From contig NZ_JAGILA010000002.1 in the NCBI RefSeq assembly GCF_017874595.1, positions 496,001 through 560,000 of the forward strand: a stretch of 64,000 nucleotides of DNA, given 5' to 3'. A program made the position numbers and the translations under genes. The first letter of the stretch is position 1, and each line of letters opens with the position of its first letter. Under the pieces are notes generated by a model. The model was not told where the DNA came from, did no database searches, and was given only the letters and a program-made list of their open reading frames with translations. Origin of the DNA: Sinorhizobium kostiense (GTDB taxonomy: Bacteria > Pseudomonadota > Alphaproteobacteria > Rhizobiales > Rhizobiaceae). Positions 49,151 to 60,173 of this stretch are shown here, one piece after another.

Positions 49151-49843
49151 ATGAGCGCCGAAATCCGCCACATCGTCTTCGACATCGGCAAGGTTCTGAT
49201 CCATTACGATCCGCAGATTCCCTATTGCCGCCTTATCCCGGACGAGGCCGAGCGCAATTGGTTCTTCGCCAATGTCTGCACACACGACTGGAACATCGAG
49301 CAGGACCGGGGCCGCACCTGGGATGAGGCCGAAGCGCTATTGATCCGCGACCATCCCGAGCGGGAGGAACAGATCCGCGCGTTCCGTCGGCACTGGCACG
49401 AAATGGTGCCGCACGCCTATGCCGAATCCGTCTCGCTTCTCGAAAGCCTGGTTGCCGAAGGGCGCGATGTGACGATGCTCACCAATTTCGCGTCGGATAC
49501 TTTCCGCGAGGCCCAGAAGCGCTTTCCGTTCCTGACGCTGCCGCGCGGCGTCACCGTTTCCGGCGATGTCGGACTGATCAAGCCGGATATCGCGATCTAC
49601 CGGACTCACGCCGACGCCTTCGGGCTCGAGCCGGCGGCAACGATCTTCATCGACGACAGCCCGGCCAATGTCGAGGGGGCACGCGCCGCCGGCTGGCACG
49701 CGGTGCTTTTCACTGACCCGCAGAAGCTGAGGATCGATCTGGCGAGTTACGGCGTGCAACCTGTGGGCGACGTTCGCGACATCGATCCGGCAATGGCTTC
49801 CGCCTCCGAGCTGTCGTCGCCAGCCATGGAGCCGCCCCACTGA
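49151..49843 (+). CDS. HAD-family hydrolase, YihX-type
   Basis: This 230-residue HAD enzyme has motif I FDIGKVLIHYD (Asp nucleophile, with Gly in the second Asp position as in YihX-type sugar phosphatases). Motif II is MLTNFA, motif III Lys is in GLIKPDIAIYR, and motif IV IFIDDSPANVEGAR. An alpha-helical cap lies at residues ~20-95. Likely a small phosphatase acting on sugar phosphates. It follows mutY by 54 bases and may share its transcript. Confidence 0.85.
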   Translation: MSAEIRHIVFDIGKVLIHYDPQIPYCRLIPDEAERNWFFANVCTHDWNIEQDRGRTWDEAEALLIRDHPEREEQIRAFRRHWHEMVPHAYAESVSLLESLVAEGRDVTMLTNFASDTFREAQKRFPFLTLPRGVTVSGDVGLIKPDIAIYRTHADAFGLEPAATIFIDDSPANVEGARAAGWHAVLFTDPQKLRIDLASYGVQPVGDVRDIDPAMASASELSSPAMEPPH

Positions 49844-49938
49844 ATTCATGAAAGCGCCGCAATCGGTTCACCGGCCATTCAGCTTTATTGCCCCATGATC
49901 CGCGTGAGATTTCAACGCCTTCGCCGAAAGGTAGAGCA

Positions 49939-50982
49939 ATGGCCACGCGCATTTACGGTACGAACTACGCCAACATCATCAGGCAGAGCGACTACAGCTA
50001 CATGCCTGTCGAGATTTATGCCTACGACGGCGACGACGACATTTATCTGAATGTAACCGGCAGTTACGGTGGGGACAACTATGTCGAGGCAGGCTACGGC
50101 CACGACCTGGTCGTCAACTACTTCGAGGGCGGCAATGACATCTATCTCGGCGCCGGCAACGACATCTATGTGGCCGACATTCGTGCCCGCGATACAAGCG
50201 CCTATGATGTCGTCTACGGCGGCACCGGCAACGACCGTTTCGAAATCGAAGGCTATGCCAGCGATTACTATGGCGAGAGCGGCAACGACACGTTCTTCTC
50301 CGTCGGCTTCAAGAACTACTTCAACGGTGGCACCGGCATCGACACAGTGAGCTATCAGTTCCAGGACGATTGGAGCGCGGAGCGCGGCAAGGGCGTGACG
50401 ATCGACCTCGGCTACAAATATGCGACCACCGGGACCGGCCGGCGCGAGGACCTGATCAGCATCGAGAACGCAACCGGCACGCATTACGGCAATGACGATA
50501 TCACCGGCAGTTCGGTTGCCAACACGCTGCGCGGGCTCGGCGGTCACGACATTCTCGAGGGCCTCGGTGGCAACGATTTTCTCGACGGTGGCAGCGGCGA
50601 CGATGATCTCTACGGCGGTTCCGGCGCCGATATCCTGCGCGGCGGCACCGGCTTCGACTATCTGGTCGGCGGCACCGGCACCGACAGTTTCGACTTCAAT
50701 TCGATCACCGAATCCGCAGTCGGCAGCAGGCGCGACGTGATCACAGATTTCCGCCGCTCGGAGTTCGACGTCATCGATCTTTCGACGATCGATGCGGACA
50801 CGACCTGGAGCGGCAACCAGAGCTTCCAATACATCGGCGGCTCCGCCTTCTCCGGAGAGGCGGGTGAGCTCCGCTTCGCCGGCGGCGTGATCTCCGGCGA
50901 CGTCAATGGCGACGGCTATGCCGACTTCCAGATCAAGGTGAACGGCGTCACGAGCCTCCGGTCGGACGACTTCTTCCTCTGA
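49939..50982 (+). CDS. RTX-type calcium-binding secreted protein
   Basis: This 347-residue protein has no signal peptide, as expected for type I secretion. Short Asp/Gly repeats run through it, first loosely (YDGDDDIYLNV, GGNDIYLGAGNDIY) and then as a clear RTX block: LGGHDILEGLGGNDFLDGG, SGDDDLYGGSGADILRGG and TGFDYLVGGTGTDSFDF. The last 60 residues (GDVNGDGYADFQIKVNG) form the C-terminal secretion/beta-roll end. The ATG follows AAAGG. A strong terminator follows. Possibly a surface or matrix protein; enzyme motifs not seen. Confidence 0.85.
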   Translation: MATRIYGTNYANIIRQSDYSYMPVEIYAYDGDDDIYLNVTGSYGGDNYVEAGYGHDLVVNYFEGGNDIYLGAGNDIYVADIRARDTSAYDVVYGGTGNDRFEIEGYASDYYGESGNDTFFSVGFKNYFNGGTGIDTVSYQFQDDWSAERGKGVTIDLGYKYATTGTGRREDLISIENATGTHYGNDDITGSSVANTLRGLGGHDILEGLGGNDFLDGGSGDDDLYGGSGADILRGGTGFDYLVGGTGTDSFDFNSITESAVGSRRDVITDFRRSEFDVIDLSTIDADTTWSGNQSFQYIGGSAFSGEAGELRFAGGVISGDVNGDGYADFQIKVNGVTSLRSDDFFL

Positions 50983-51004
50983 GGCGCTCAACCGTCGATC
51001 GACA

Positions 51005-51036
51005 AGCCCCGCCGCGATTTTGCGGCGGGGCTTTTG
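51005..51036 (+). terminator. Terminator of the RTX gene
   Basis: AGCCCCGCCGC/GCGGCGGGGCT stem followed by TTTGC, 23 bases after the stop. Confidence 0.85.
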
Positions 51037-51067
51037 CTGTCGATATCGGTTCCTCGTCCCGGAATAC

Positions 51068-51102
51068 AAACGCCCGGAACCCTCTTCGGATTCCGGGCGT
51101 TT
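51068..51102 (-). terminator. Terminator facing ccrM, probably bidirectional
   Basis: AAACGCCCGGAA pairs with TTCCGGGCGTTT, a 12-base stem that begins and ends in A/T runs, so it can act on both strands. Confidence 0.75.
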
Positions 51103-51177
51103 AAAGCACTCCCTCCGGGACTGAAGGCACAAAAACCGAGCGGAGCGCTTTTCGAAGACCTGGGCGGAACCGGTTGA

Positions 51178-52341
<1,164 letters not shown>

Positions 52342-52352
52342 CTATAGCACTT

Positions 52353-52378
52353 ATGGTTACCGAAGATGGTTACCAAAG
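52353..52378 (-). promoter_or_regulatory. Tandem 13-base repeat with two AACCAT boxes upstream of ccrM
   Basis: The plus strand reads ATGGTTACCGAAG then ATGGTTACCAAAG. On the ccrM strand this is two GTAACCAT boxes spaced 13 bases apart, 45-70 bases before the ATG. They resemble the rhizobial CtrA half-site core AACCAT. Confidence 0.45.
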
Positions 52379-52472
52379 CCTGAAGGCCGTCCGCAAAATT
52401 GCGGCGTCGGGTTGCCCTTCCCTTGCCACGATCTCCTTGTGCGGCTGGTTGTGCGGCTGGGCACGCGCTTTT

Positions 52473-52838
52473 TCAGGATCGGCCGCCTTCCGTCCGGTCG
52501 TGCCATAGTCGGCTGTCCGGCGGTGCCTCGTCGCGGTCGTTGAGACCATAGTCTCGGATGACCGCAGCGACCCTCAAGCGATAGTCGGCAAAGACGCCGC
52601 TCCGTCCCGCAGCCTGCGCCGAACGGTGCTCGGCGCCTTCGCGCCATTCCTTCACCGCCGCCTCGTCGCGCCAGAAGGAAAGCGACAGCAGCTTGTCGGG
52701 ATCGGAGAGGCTCTGAAACCGCTCGATCGAGATGAAACCGTCGATGCTGTCGAGCAGCGGACGCAACTCGGCGGCAAGGCCGAGATAAGCGTCACGCTTG
52801 CCCTCTGCCGGAACGACCTCGAAGATGATGGCAATCAT
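52473..52838 (-). CDS. Antibiotic-biosynthesis-monooxygenase-like (ABM) protein
   Basis: This 121-residue ferredoxin-fold ABM protein has IIFEVVPAEGKRDAYLGLAA, FISIERFQSLSDPDKLLSLS and FWRDEAAVKEWR. The family includes heme-degrading and oxygenase-type enzymes and stress proteins. Its start overlaps the stop of the NIPSNAP gene (ATGA), so the pair is coupled. Both are divergent from an ArsR-type regulator, which probably represses them. Confidence 0.8.
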   Translation of the reverse strand: MIAIIFEVVPAEGKRDAYLGLAAELRPLLDSIDGFISIERFQSLSDPDKLLSLSFWRDEAAVKEWREGAEHRSAQAAGRSGVFADYRLRVAAVIRDYGLNDRDEAPPDSRLWHDRTEGGRS

Positions 52839-53158
52839 CGGCTCACTCCATGCGGCAGGGAGACGTTCTTCAGGAACATGCGGTCCTCCTTGAGGATGAA
52901 GCGCTCGCGACGGGCAAACTCGTAATTTTCGCGACCGAGGGGATCGGCGGCGAGCCTGGCACGGTATGCCTCATAGGCGGCGAGACTCTCGATATTGTAG
53001 ACTCCATAGGCCGTTGTCGCCGAGCCTTCATGCGGTCCGAAATAGCCGATGAGGTCGGCGCCGCAGCGCGGGATCGCCTCGCCCCAGTTGCGGGCATAGG
53101 TGGCGAAATCGTCCTTGCGGAAAGGATCGATCTCGTAACGGATGAAGCAGGTTATCAT
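52835..53158 (-). CDS. NIPSNAP-family protein
   Basis: This 107-residue protein (TCFIRYEIDPFRKDDFATYA; GPHEGSATTAYGVYNIESL; YEAYRARLAADPLGRENYE) belongs to the NIPSNAP/dimeric alpha-beta-barrel group, related to ABM proteins. Exact reaction unknown. It starts 71 bases from the divergent ArsR gene. Confidence 0.8.
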   Translation of the reverse strand: MITCFIRYEIDPFRKDDFATYARNWGEAIPRCGADLIGYFGPHEGSATTAYGVYNIESLAAYEAYRARLAADPLGRENYEFARRERFILKEDRMFLKNVSLPHGVSR

Positions 53159-53228
53159 GGTTGTCTCCTTCTTGATGCCGACATCATGCCCGCTTGTTTC
53201 GCCGGAATGCTTCGACTACGATCGAAGT

Positions 53229-53909
53229 ATGAAAGAAGGTCCTGACATTGCGCTCATTGGATCCCTGATCGGCGACCCGGCCCGTGCCAACATGCTGAGT
53301 GCGCTCATGGGCGGACAGGCGTTGACGCCGACGGAGCTCGCGGCGCATGCCGGCGTCACGTTGCAAACAGCAAGCTCTCACCTCGCCAAGCTCGAAGCGG
53401 GCGGGCTGGTGACGCAGCGCAAGCAGGGCCGCCACCGCTACTACGCCTTGAGCGAGGACGAGGTCGGGCTGATGCTCGAAAGTCTAATGGGCTTTGCCGC
53501 GAGCCGCGGCCTTACGCGCCACCGGCCGGGACCGAAGGACCCGGCGCTCCGCAAAGCGCGCGTCTGCTACAATCACCTCGCCGGCGACTATGGCGTGCGC
53601 ATGCTCGACAGCCTCATTAATGCACGGCAGATCGAAATTGCCGGAGACGACCTTACCCTGACCGAAGCGGGCCGGGAGCGTATAGAGGCGCTTGGGATCG
53701 ACTATGCCGCGCTCAAGAAATCGCGGCGACCGATCTGCCGAAGCTGTCTTGACTGGAGCGAACGCCGCTCGCATCTCGCAGGCTCCCTCGGCGAGGCGCT
53801 GCTCAAGCTTTTTCTCAACGAGGGTTGGGCGAAGCGTGAGAAGGAAAGCCGCGCCATTCGCTTTACCGACAGGGGCGACAAGGCCTTTCTCGACCTCTTC
53901 CCGCTATAG
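53229..53909 (+). CDS. ArsR-family winged-helix regulator
   Basis: This 226-residue regulator has an N-terminal ArsR-type domain (LIGDPARANMLSALMGGQAL; ELAAHAGVTLQTASSHLAKL; GLVTQRKQGRHRYYAL). A larger C-terminal region (residues ~100-226) has Cys-containing segments (CRSCLDWSERRSHLAGSLG) that could bind metal or sense redox. The ATG at 53229 fits the domain start. It is divergent from the NIPSNAP/ABM pair, its likely target operon. Confidence 0.85.
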   Translation: MKEGPDIALIGSLIGDPARANMLSALMGGQALTPTELAAHAGVTLQTASSHLAKLEAGGLVTQRKQGRHRYYALSEDEVGLMLESLMGFAASRGLTRHRPGPKDPALRKARVCYNHLAGDYGVRMLDSLINARQIEIAGDDLTLTEAGRERIEALGIDYAALKKSRRPICRSCLDWSERRSHLAGSLGEALLKLFLNEGWAKREKESRAIRFTDRGDKAFLDLFPL

Positions 53910-54160
53910 CGCTTCAGAGATGAAGGCTGGGTTCAACCAGCGCGCCGCCGAAGCCGTCACGGGCGACGCCCGTACAGAATGCCGAGCCTTCGCAGTCCCC
54001 GGAGGCAGCCCGCAAACGACGGGGGCGGAACAGCGGATGCACTTCCTCGTCCCTCTCCAGGTTGAGCTTTGCTCCGCCATCGTATAAGGCTGGCGGAACT
54101 CTTTCCGCGCCGCACTTCAGAGTCCTTCCTGCCAGCGGCGCCCTCCCCCAAGGACGCACA

Positions 54161-54856
54161 ATGACCGGTTTCGATCTCATCATATTCGATTGCGACGGCG
54201 TTCTCGTCGATTCGGAAATTATCGCCTCGCAGGTACAGGCCGAGCTGGTAAGCAAAGCGGGCTACCCGATCAGCGTCGAGGAGATGAATGAACGCTTTGC
54301 TGGCATGACCTGGCGCGACACCTTGCTCACGATCGAGAAGGAAGCGAGCATTCCGCTCTCCGCTTCGCTGATCGATCGGGTCGATGCCATTCTCGACAAG
54401 AAGCTCGCCAGCGACGTCCGGATCATCGACGGCGTCAAGGCGGTGCTGATGCAGCTCGCGCAACCGCATTGCATCTGCTCTAACTCCACCTCGGCGCGGC
54501 TGGCGACGATGCTCGGCAAAGTCGGCATACGAGACCATTTTGGCAAGCACATCTATTCGGCGCGCGACCTCGGTCCCGACCGGGTGAAGCCAAAGCCGGA
54601 CATCTTTCTGCACGGCGCCGCCCAATTCGAAGTTGATCCGGCGCGCGTCATCGTCATCGAAGATTCAGTGCACGGTATTCATGGCGCCCGCGCCGCGGGC
54701 ATGCGCGTCGTCGGTTTCACCGGCGGCAGCCACAGCTATCCGTCGCATGCGGACAAGCTGACGGATGCCGGTGCGGAAACGGTGATCTCACGCATGTCGG
54801 CACTGCCGGGCGTAATCGCTGCACTGGCAGAATGGTCCGAGACGATGCCGGCCTGA
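54161..54856 (+). CDS. HAD-IA phosphatase (phosphoglycolate-phosphatase-like)
   Basis: This 231-residue enzyme has motif I FDCDGVLVDSE, motif II ICSNSTSA, motif III KPKPDIFLHGA and motif IV VIVIEDSVHGIHGARAAG, with a helical cap near residues 20-85. The FDCDGVLVDSE start is typical of beta-phosphoglucomutase/phosphoglycolate-phosphatase relatives. Substrate not assigned. The ATG follows AAGGACGCACA. It stands before the substrate-binding protein gene by ~100 bases. Confidence 0.88.
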   Translation: MTGFDLIIFDCDGVLVDSEIIASQVQAELVSKAGYPISVEEMNERFAGMTWRDTLLTIEKEASIPLSASLIDRVDAILDKKLASDVRIIDGVKAVLMQLAQPHCICSNSTSARLATMLGKVGIRDHFGKHIYSARDLGPDRVKPKPDIFLHGAAQFEVDPARVIVIEDSVHGIHGARAAGMRVVGFTGGSHSYPSHADKLTDAGAETVISRMSALPGVIAALAEWSETMPA

Positions 54857-54962
54857 CCGCACGAAGAGGCGCGGCCGCCCCTTGTGAAAATCGCCCGTTT
54901 TCGAACCGCGCGCGAGGACTATATCAAACGTCCAAGGGGGCATTTTCCAAGGAGGAAACGCT

Positions 54963-56069
54963 ATGCGTCTTTCGTTACTCTCCGGATTGGCTTTCGCGGC
55001 CGGCGTCGCATTCGCCCCGCTCGCCCATGCCGACTTGACCCTCGGCGTGATCACGCCACTCACCGGTTCGGTCGCGGCCTTCGGCGAGCAGGTCAAGAAT
55101 GGCGCGGAGGCGGCGGTCGAAGCCATCAACGATGCCGGCGGCATCAAAGGCGAGAAGATCGTCATCAGGATCGTCGACACCGCCGGCGAGCCGAAGCAAG
55201 CTGTATCGGTGTCAAACCAGCTCGCTGGCGAAGGCGTGCGGTTCGTGGTCGGCCCGGTCCTCTCCGGCACGGCTATGCCTGCCTCGGACGTGCTCGCCGA
55301 GAATGGCATCCTGATGGTTACGCCGACCGCGACCACGCCTGATCTGACCACCCGCGGTCTTTGGAACGTCCTGCGCACCTGCGGCCGCGACGATCAGCAG
55401 GCAGTGGTTGCCGCCGAATACATCCTGAAAAATCTCAAGGACAAGCGGATCGCCGTCCTTCACGACAAAGGCGCCTATGGCAAGGGCCTGGCCGACGGCC
55501 TCAAGGCCAAGATCAACGAGGGCGGCATTCAGGAAGTCGTCTACGAAGGACTGAACCCCGGTGAGAAGGACTTCAGCGCCATCGTCACGCGGCTCAAGGC
55601 CGAGAATGTCGACGTCGTCTATTTCGGCGGCTACCACGCAGAGGCGGGCCTGATGATCCGCCAGATGCGCGACCAGGGCGTCAATGCCCAGCTGATCGGC
55701 GGCGACGGCCTCTCCAATACCGAGTTCTGGGCGATCGCCGGAGAAGCTGCCGAGGGCACGATCTTCACCAATGCAAGCGACGCGACCCGCAACCCTGCTG
55801 CAGCCCCGGTGATCGAGGCTCTCAAGGCCAAGAACATTCCGGCCGAAGCGTTCACGCTCAACGCCTACGCCGCCGTCCAGGTGCTGAAAGCCGGCATCGA
55901 GAAAGCGGGTTCCGCCGAGGATCCGACTGCCGTCGCCACCGCGATCAAGTCAGGCGAGGAGATCGACACCGTCATCGGCAAGCTCACCTATGGCGAAACC
56001 GGCGACCTCACCTCGCCAAGTTTCTCGCTCTACAAGTGGGAAGCCGGCAAGAGCGTCGCGGCAGAGTAA
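54963..56069 (+). CDS. Branched-chain amino acid ABC transporter substrate-binding protein
   Basis: This 368-residue periplasmic protein has a signal peptide ([21 protein letters not shown], shown cut to [18 protein letters not shown]). The Leu/Ile/Val-binding fold is clear: [54 protein letters not shown] and [17 protein letters not shown]. It delivers ligand to an ABC transporter not in this window. The ATG follows AAGGAGG. It is an orphan binding gene here. Confidence 0.93.
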   Translation: MRLSLLSGLAFAAGVAFAPLAHADLTLGVITPLTGSVAAFGEQVKNGAEAAVEAINDAGGIKGEKIVIRIVDTAGEPKQAVSVSNQLAGEGVRFVVGPVLSGTAMPASDVLAENGILMVTPTATTPDLTTRGLWNVLRTCGRDDQQAVVAAEYILKNLKDKRIAVLHDKGAYGKGLADGLKAKINEGGIQEVVYEGLNPGEKDFSAIVTRLKAENVDVVYFGGYHAEAGLMIRQMRDQGVNAQLIGGDGLSNTEFWAIAGEAAEGTIFTNASDATRNPAAAPVIEALKAKNIPAEAFTLNAYAAVQVLKAGIEKAGSAEDPTAVATAIKSGEEIDTVIGKLTYGETGDLTSPSFSLYKWEAGKSVAAE

Positions 56070-56203
56070 GCGGGAGCTGACGGGCGACGACGAGGCGTAT
56101 CGCCTTTGGCTACCCCATTTCTGTGCTTGTCACCGGAAATCGGGTATGCAAAGTCGCCGCCCCCATCCGGCCCACCCGTCCAAGTACGCGGTCAAGCCGC
56201 CAC

Positions 56204-56758
56204 TTAACGCGCGCTTTGCGGTCCCTCGTCGAAACCGATGTAAATCTTGGCGTCCGCCCCGGCACCCGCCGGCAGGGTGACGTCGGTCTTGGTGAAGACG
56301 AACTGAGTGTTGGTGCTGCCCGGCGGTACCTCGACGGGATATTGGGTCAGCTCGGAATAGAGCGTCTTTTCGCCGTCGGTCGCGGCGACACGGATCGGCA
56401 TCGTCACCTTGCCAGGCCCCCCGGCGGGTCCCGCAACAACGCGGCCTTGCGCAACCACGGTCACCTTGAGGCTGTCTTCGCTCTGCACGCATTGGCGCGT
56501 GGTGTCGGCAAGCGACGCCTGGTATACGACCTTGGCCGGATCGTCCTTGCCGCCCTTTGCGAAGGTGCGGTATGAGGCGGTTCCTTCTCTGAGCGTCACC
56601 GGCGGGCAGGCCCCTTGGACGACGGCGGGCGTCGGTGCGGCCGCACTCCCTCCGGCTTCGATGGCGCCCCCCGATTGCGGCGTGTTGCAGCCGGAGACGG
56701 CCAAAAGGGCGGACATTGCGAGAAGACGGAGAGATAGATTGCCAGACACGTTGTACAA
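56204..56758 (-). CDS. Lipoprotein of unknown function
   Basis: This 184-residue lipoprotein has a signal helix and lipobox (AMSALLAVSGC), a Gly/Ala-rich linker and a beta-rich mature domain (YRTFAKGGKDDPAKVVYQAS; SLKVTVVAQGRVVAGPAGGP, shortened). Conserved in rhizobia as hypothetical. It is convergent with the binding-protein gene and divergent from thrC. Confidence 0.8.
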   Translation of the reverse strand: MYNVSGNLSLRLLAMSALLAVSGCNTPQSGGAIEAGGSAAAPTPAVVQGACPPVTLREGTASYRTFAKGGKDDPAKVVYQASLADTTRQCVQSEDSLKVTVVAQGRVVAGPAGGPGKVTMPIRVAATDGEKTLYSELTQYPVEVPPGSTNTQFVFTKTDVTLPAGAGADAKIYIGFDEGPQSAR

Positions 56759-57200
56759 CCTCTATTGAACGGTCGAAACTTTTGAGGAATCGCGGCGGTC
56801 GCGATTCATTCCGATGTACCGGAAGCGGCGCGGGATCGCCCACTTCCACTCCGAATACGATCGGCGGAGACCTTCCTTGGCCTTCGGGCATCGTCTATAG
56901 CAGCGCGAAACTGAAAAATCGACGGGGCGACCGACTGCGCTGGAAAATTCCGCGGAGCCGGAAATTGCCACTGTGACAAGAACGGCCGCGCGATTTTCGG
57001 GGGACTGAGGCAAAAAGGCAGCCGGGCAGCGGCTCGCCTTTAAGACGACCGCAACGCTCGCTTGCCACAGCCAATCAACGTGATATGCGCGTTTCATAGG
57101 ACGCGTGATGTCATGGGGCCGAACCAGGGGAAGCACGGAGAGCGTCCGACCGCAGCAACTCCAACCATTCTGCTCCAAACAGGAACTCGGGTGACGAAGG
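56759..57200. other. Divergent intergenic region
   Basis: It holds the promoters of the lipoprotein and thrC. No repeat or RNA gene recognised. Confidence 0.4.
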
Positions 57201-58607
57201 ATGAAGACGGTGAAATATATTTCGACGCGGGGAGAAGCGGCACCCCTCGGTTTCTGCGACGCGCTTCTGGCAGGACTGGCCCGTGACGGCGGCCTCTATC
57301 TTCCGAAGGAGTGGCCGAACCTCTCGAAAAAGGAAATCCGAGGGCTGCGCGGCAAGTCCTATCAGGACGTCGCCTACACCGTGCTCGAACCTTTCACCAA
57401 CGGCGAAATCCCTGCGGCGAAATTTCGCGAAATGATTGACGAGGCCTATGCCACCTTCCGCCACCCGGCCGTCGCGCCGCTGGTCCAGACCGGCCCCAAC
57501 TCGTATGTCCTGGAACTCTTCCACGGTTCGACGCTCGCCTTCAAGGACGTCGCCATGCAATTGCTCGCACGGTTGATGGACCACGTGCTTGCCGAGCGCG
57601 GCGAACGGGCGACCATCGTCGGCGCGACGTCGGGCGACACGGGCGGGGCCGCAATCGATGCCTTTGCCGGTCGCGAGCGTACGGATATCTTCATCCTCTT
57701 CCCGCGCGGCAAGGTATCGCCGGTGCAGCAAAGGCAGATGACGACCGCAACGGCCACCAACGTGCATGCGATAGCGATCAACGGCAATTTCGATGATTGC
57801 CAAAACCTCGTCAAAGCCATGTTCAACGACGAGGCCTTCCGTGACCGCGTGAAGCTCTCGGGCGTCAACTCGATCAACTGGGCGCGCATCATGGCCCAGA
57901 TCGTCTACTATTTCACGACGGCGATCGCGCTTGGCGGGCCGGATCGCAAGATCTCCTTTACCGTACCGACCGGCAATTTCGGCGATATCTTCGCCGGCTA
58001 CGTCGCCAAGCGCATGGGCCTGCCAATCGACAAGCTGATCATCGCGACCAATGACAACGACATTCTGGCCCGCACGCTCAAGTCCGGCCGGTACGAGATG
58101 CGGCAGGTGAAGGCGACCACCTCCCCATCGATGGACATCCAGATCTCCTCCAACTTCGAGCGGCTCCTCTTCGAGGCCAATGAGCGCGATCCGGCGGCGG
58201 TGCGCGCGGCGATGGCAAGCCTCAATCAATCCGGTTCCTTCGCTGTCGGCGAGAGCGCACTGAAAAAAATCCGGAAGGAGTTCCGCGCCGGTCGTGCTTC
58301 CGAAAAGCAGGTGGCAAACACCATCCGGAAGACCTTCGAGGAAACCGGCTATCTGCTTGACCCGCATACGGCAATAGGCGTCTTCGTGGCGGCCAAGCAC
58401 GAAAAGCCTTCCGCGCCGATGGTCACGCTCGCGACCGCCCATCCGGCCAAATTCCCCGCGGCAGTAAAATCGGCCAGTGGTATTGACCCCGCGCTTCCGA
58501 CGTGGCTTGCTGATCTCATGACCAGGGCGGAGCGTTTCGATATCCTGGATCCGGAGTTGAAAATCGTCGAAACCTTCATCGGCGAGCGTACCCGCGTTCG
58601 GGATTAG
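57201..58607 (+). CDS. thrC: Threonine synthase
   Basis: This 468-residue PLP enzyme converts O-phosphohomoserine to threonine. The PLP Lys115 lies in HGSTLAFKDVAMQ, and the phosphate/substrate loops are ATSGDTGGAAIDAF and VPTGNFGDIFAGY. The N-terminus KTVKYISTRGEAAPLGFCD is typical of the long bacterial/fungal class. The ATG follows an AAGGATGA-type sequence. It is followed by an M16 peptidase 14 bases downstream. Confidence 0.96.
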   Translation: MKTVKYISTRGEAAPLGFCDALLAGLARDGGLYLPKEWPNLSKKEIRGLRGKSYQDVAYTVLEPFTNGEIPAAKFREMIDEAYATFRHPAVAPLVQTGPNSYVLELFHGSTLAFKDVAMQLLARLMDHVLAERGERATIVGATSGDTGGAAIDAFAGRERTDIFILFPRGKVSPVQQRQMTTATATNVHAIAINGNFDDCQNLVKAMFNDEAFRDRVKLSGVNSINWARIMAQIVYYFTTAIALGGPDRKISFTVPTGNFGDIFAGYVAKRMGLPIDKLIIATNDNDILARTLKSGRYEMRQVKATTSPSMDIQISSNFERLLFEANERDPAAVRAAMASLNQSGSFAVGESALKKIRKEFRAGRASEKQVANTIRKTFEETGYLLDPHTAIGVFVAAKHEKPSAPMVTLATAHPAKFPAAVKSASGIDPALPTWLADLMTRAERFDILDPELKIVETFIGERTRVRD

Positions 58608-58621
58608 GACGAAAGAAACGG

Positions 58622-59923
58622 ATGATGAAAGTTGAGTGCACGCGGCTCGCTTCCGGGCTGACGGTGGTTACCGAGCAAATGCCGCATCTGGAAAGCGTGG
58701 CGCTCGGCGTCTGGATCAAGTCCGGTTCGCGTAACGAGACCGTGGACGAGCACGGAATTGCGCACTTGCTGGAGCACATGGCTTTCAAGGGCACGAGGCG
58801 CCGTACCGCCCGCCAGATCGCCGAGGAGATCGAAAATGTCGGCGGCGAGGTCAACGCCGCCACCTCGACCGAGACGACCTCCTACTATGCCCGCGTGCTC
58901 AAGGATCATGTGCCGCTGGCGATCGACATCCTCGCAGATATCCTGACGGAATCGACGTTCGAAGAGGACGAGCTCCGCCGGGAGAAACACGTCATCCTGC
59001 AGGAGATCGGCGCCGCCGACGACACGCCAGACGACGTGGTCTTCGACCATTTTGCCGAAACGGCCTACCGGGATCAGACGGTCGGTCGGCCTATTCTCGG
59101 GACGCCGGAAACGGTGATGTCGTTCACCGCCGACCAGATCCGCAATTATCTCGGCCGCAACTATACGACAGATCGGACATTCATCGTGGCTGTCGGCGCC
59201 ATCGACCATGACACGATCGTGCGTCAGGTCGAGGAGCGCTTTTCCGCCCTGCCCGCCTCACCGCTTTCCCTACCGGTCCTAGAGACGGCGCGCTATACCG
59301 GCGGCGACAGCCGCGAAACGCGCGATCTGATGGATGCGCAGATCCTGCTCGGGTTCGAAGGCAAGGCCTATCACGCCCGCGACTTCTATTGCTCGCAGAT
59401 CCTTGCCAATATCCTCGGCGGCGGCATGTCGTCCCGGCTCTTCCAGGAAGTGCGCGAACATCGCGGTCTCTGTTATTCCGTCTATGCCTTCCACTGGGGT
59501 TTTTCCGACACGGGCATCTTCGGCGTCCATGCTGCGACGGGCGGCGAGAACCTGCCGGAATTGATGCCGGTGATTATCGAGGAGTTGCGCAAGTCCTCAA
59601 CGAACGTGGAACAGCAGGAGATCGAGCGCGCCCGCGCGCAGATCCGGGCGCAATTGCTGATGGGCCAGGAAAGCCCCGCCGCGCGCGCCGGCCAGATCGC
59701 CCGCCAGATGATGCTCTATGGCCGCCCCATTCCCAACGATGAGTTGATGGAACGCCTTTCCGGCATCACCATCGAACGCCTGACGGACCTCGCTGGCCGG
59801 CTTTTCTTCGACACTGTTCCCACACTTTCGGCGATCGGCCCCCTCGAGAAGCTCGCGCCGATGAACGACATTGTCTCCGCATTGACTGCGAAGCCCGCTG
59901 CCGTACGTGCCATGGCAGGCTGA
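58622..59923 (+). CDS. M16 zinc metallopeptidase (processing-peptidase-like)
   Basis: This 433-residue peptidase has the inverted zinc site HxxEH: His48, Glu51, His52 in GIAHLLEHMAFKGT, and the distal Glu near VGGEVNAATSTETT. The second half has the typical GGGMSSRLFQEVREHRGLCY. It is the alphaproteobacterial relative of mitochondrial processing peptidase. ATG pairs at 58622/58625 are both possible. It is coupled with thrC as in many rhizobia. Confidence 0.93.
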   Translation: MMKVECTRLASGLTVVTEQMPHLESVALGVWIKSGSRNETVDEHGIAHLLEHMAFKGTRRRTARQIAEEIENVGGEVNAATSTETTSYYARVLKDHVPLAIDILADILTESTFEEDELRREKHVILQEIGAADDTPDDVVFDHFAETAYRDQTVGRPILGTPETVMSFTADQIRNYLGRNYTTDRTFIVAVGAIDHDTIVRQVEERFSALPASPLSLPVLETARYTGGDSRETRDLMDAQILLGFEGKAYHARDFYCSQILANILGGGMSSRLFQEVREHRGLCYSVYAFHWGFSDTGIFGVHAATGGENLPELMPVIIEELRKSSTNVEQQEIERARAQIRAQLLMGQESPAARAGQIARQMMLYGRPIPNDELMERLSGITIERLTDLAGRLFFDTVPTLSAIGPLEKLAPMNDIVSALTAKPAAVRAMAG

Positions 59924-60173
59924 TGGACATCCTCACCTGCTGAGGCCATTCAGCCGCAGTGCGTAGGCCGCGATTTTCTTGCAGAGTTCCTAAAATCGGA
60001 ATCGATTTGGGCGTAAACATGTGCGACGTTTCGCAATGCGGCGCGTTCGCTCGCGAAACGGCTGCAGCGTCGCAGGGAAGAATTCGCTTTCCTGTGCGTG
60101 GATGGTCGGAGCGGAACGAGCAGCGCGCAGCGCATCCTCATCCGCTCGGCTGCTGAGTTGGCCGGAGGCATAT

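Noticed and set aside
49912..51132. 406-codon minus frame opposite the RTX gene
   Set aside because: Antisense of Asp/Gly repeats gives a Val/Ala/Ile-rich false protein.
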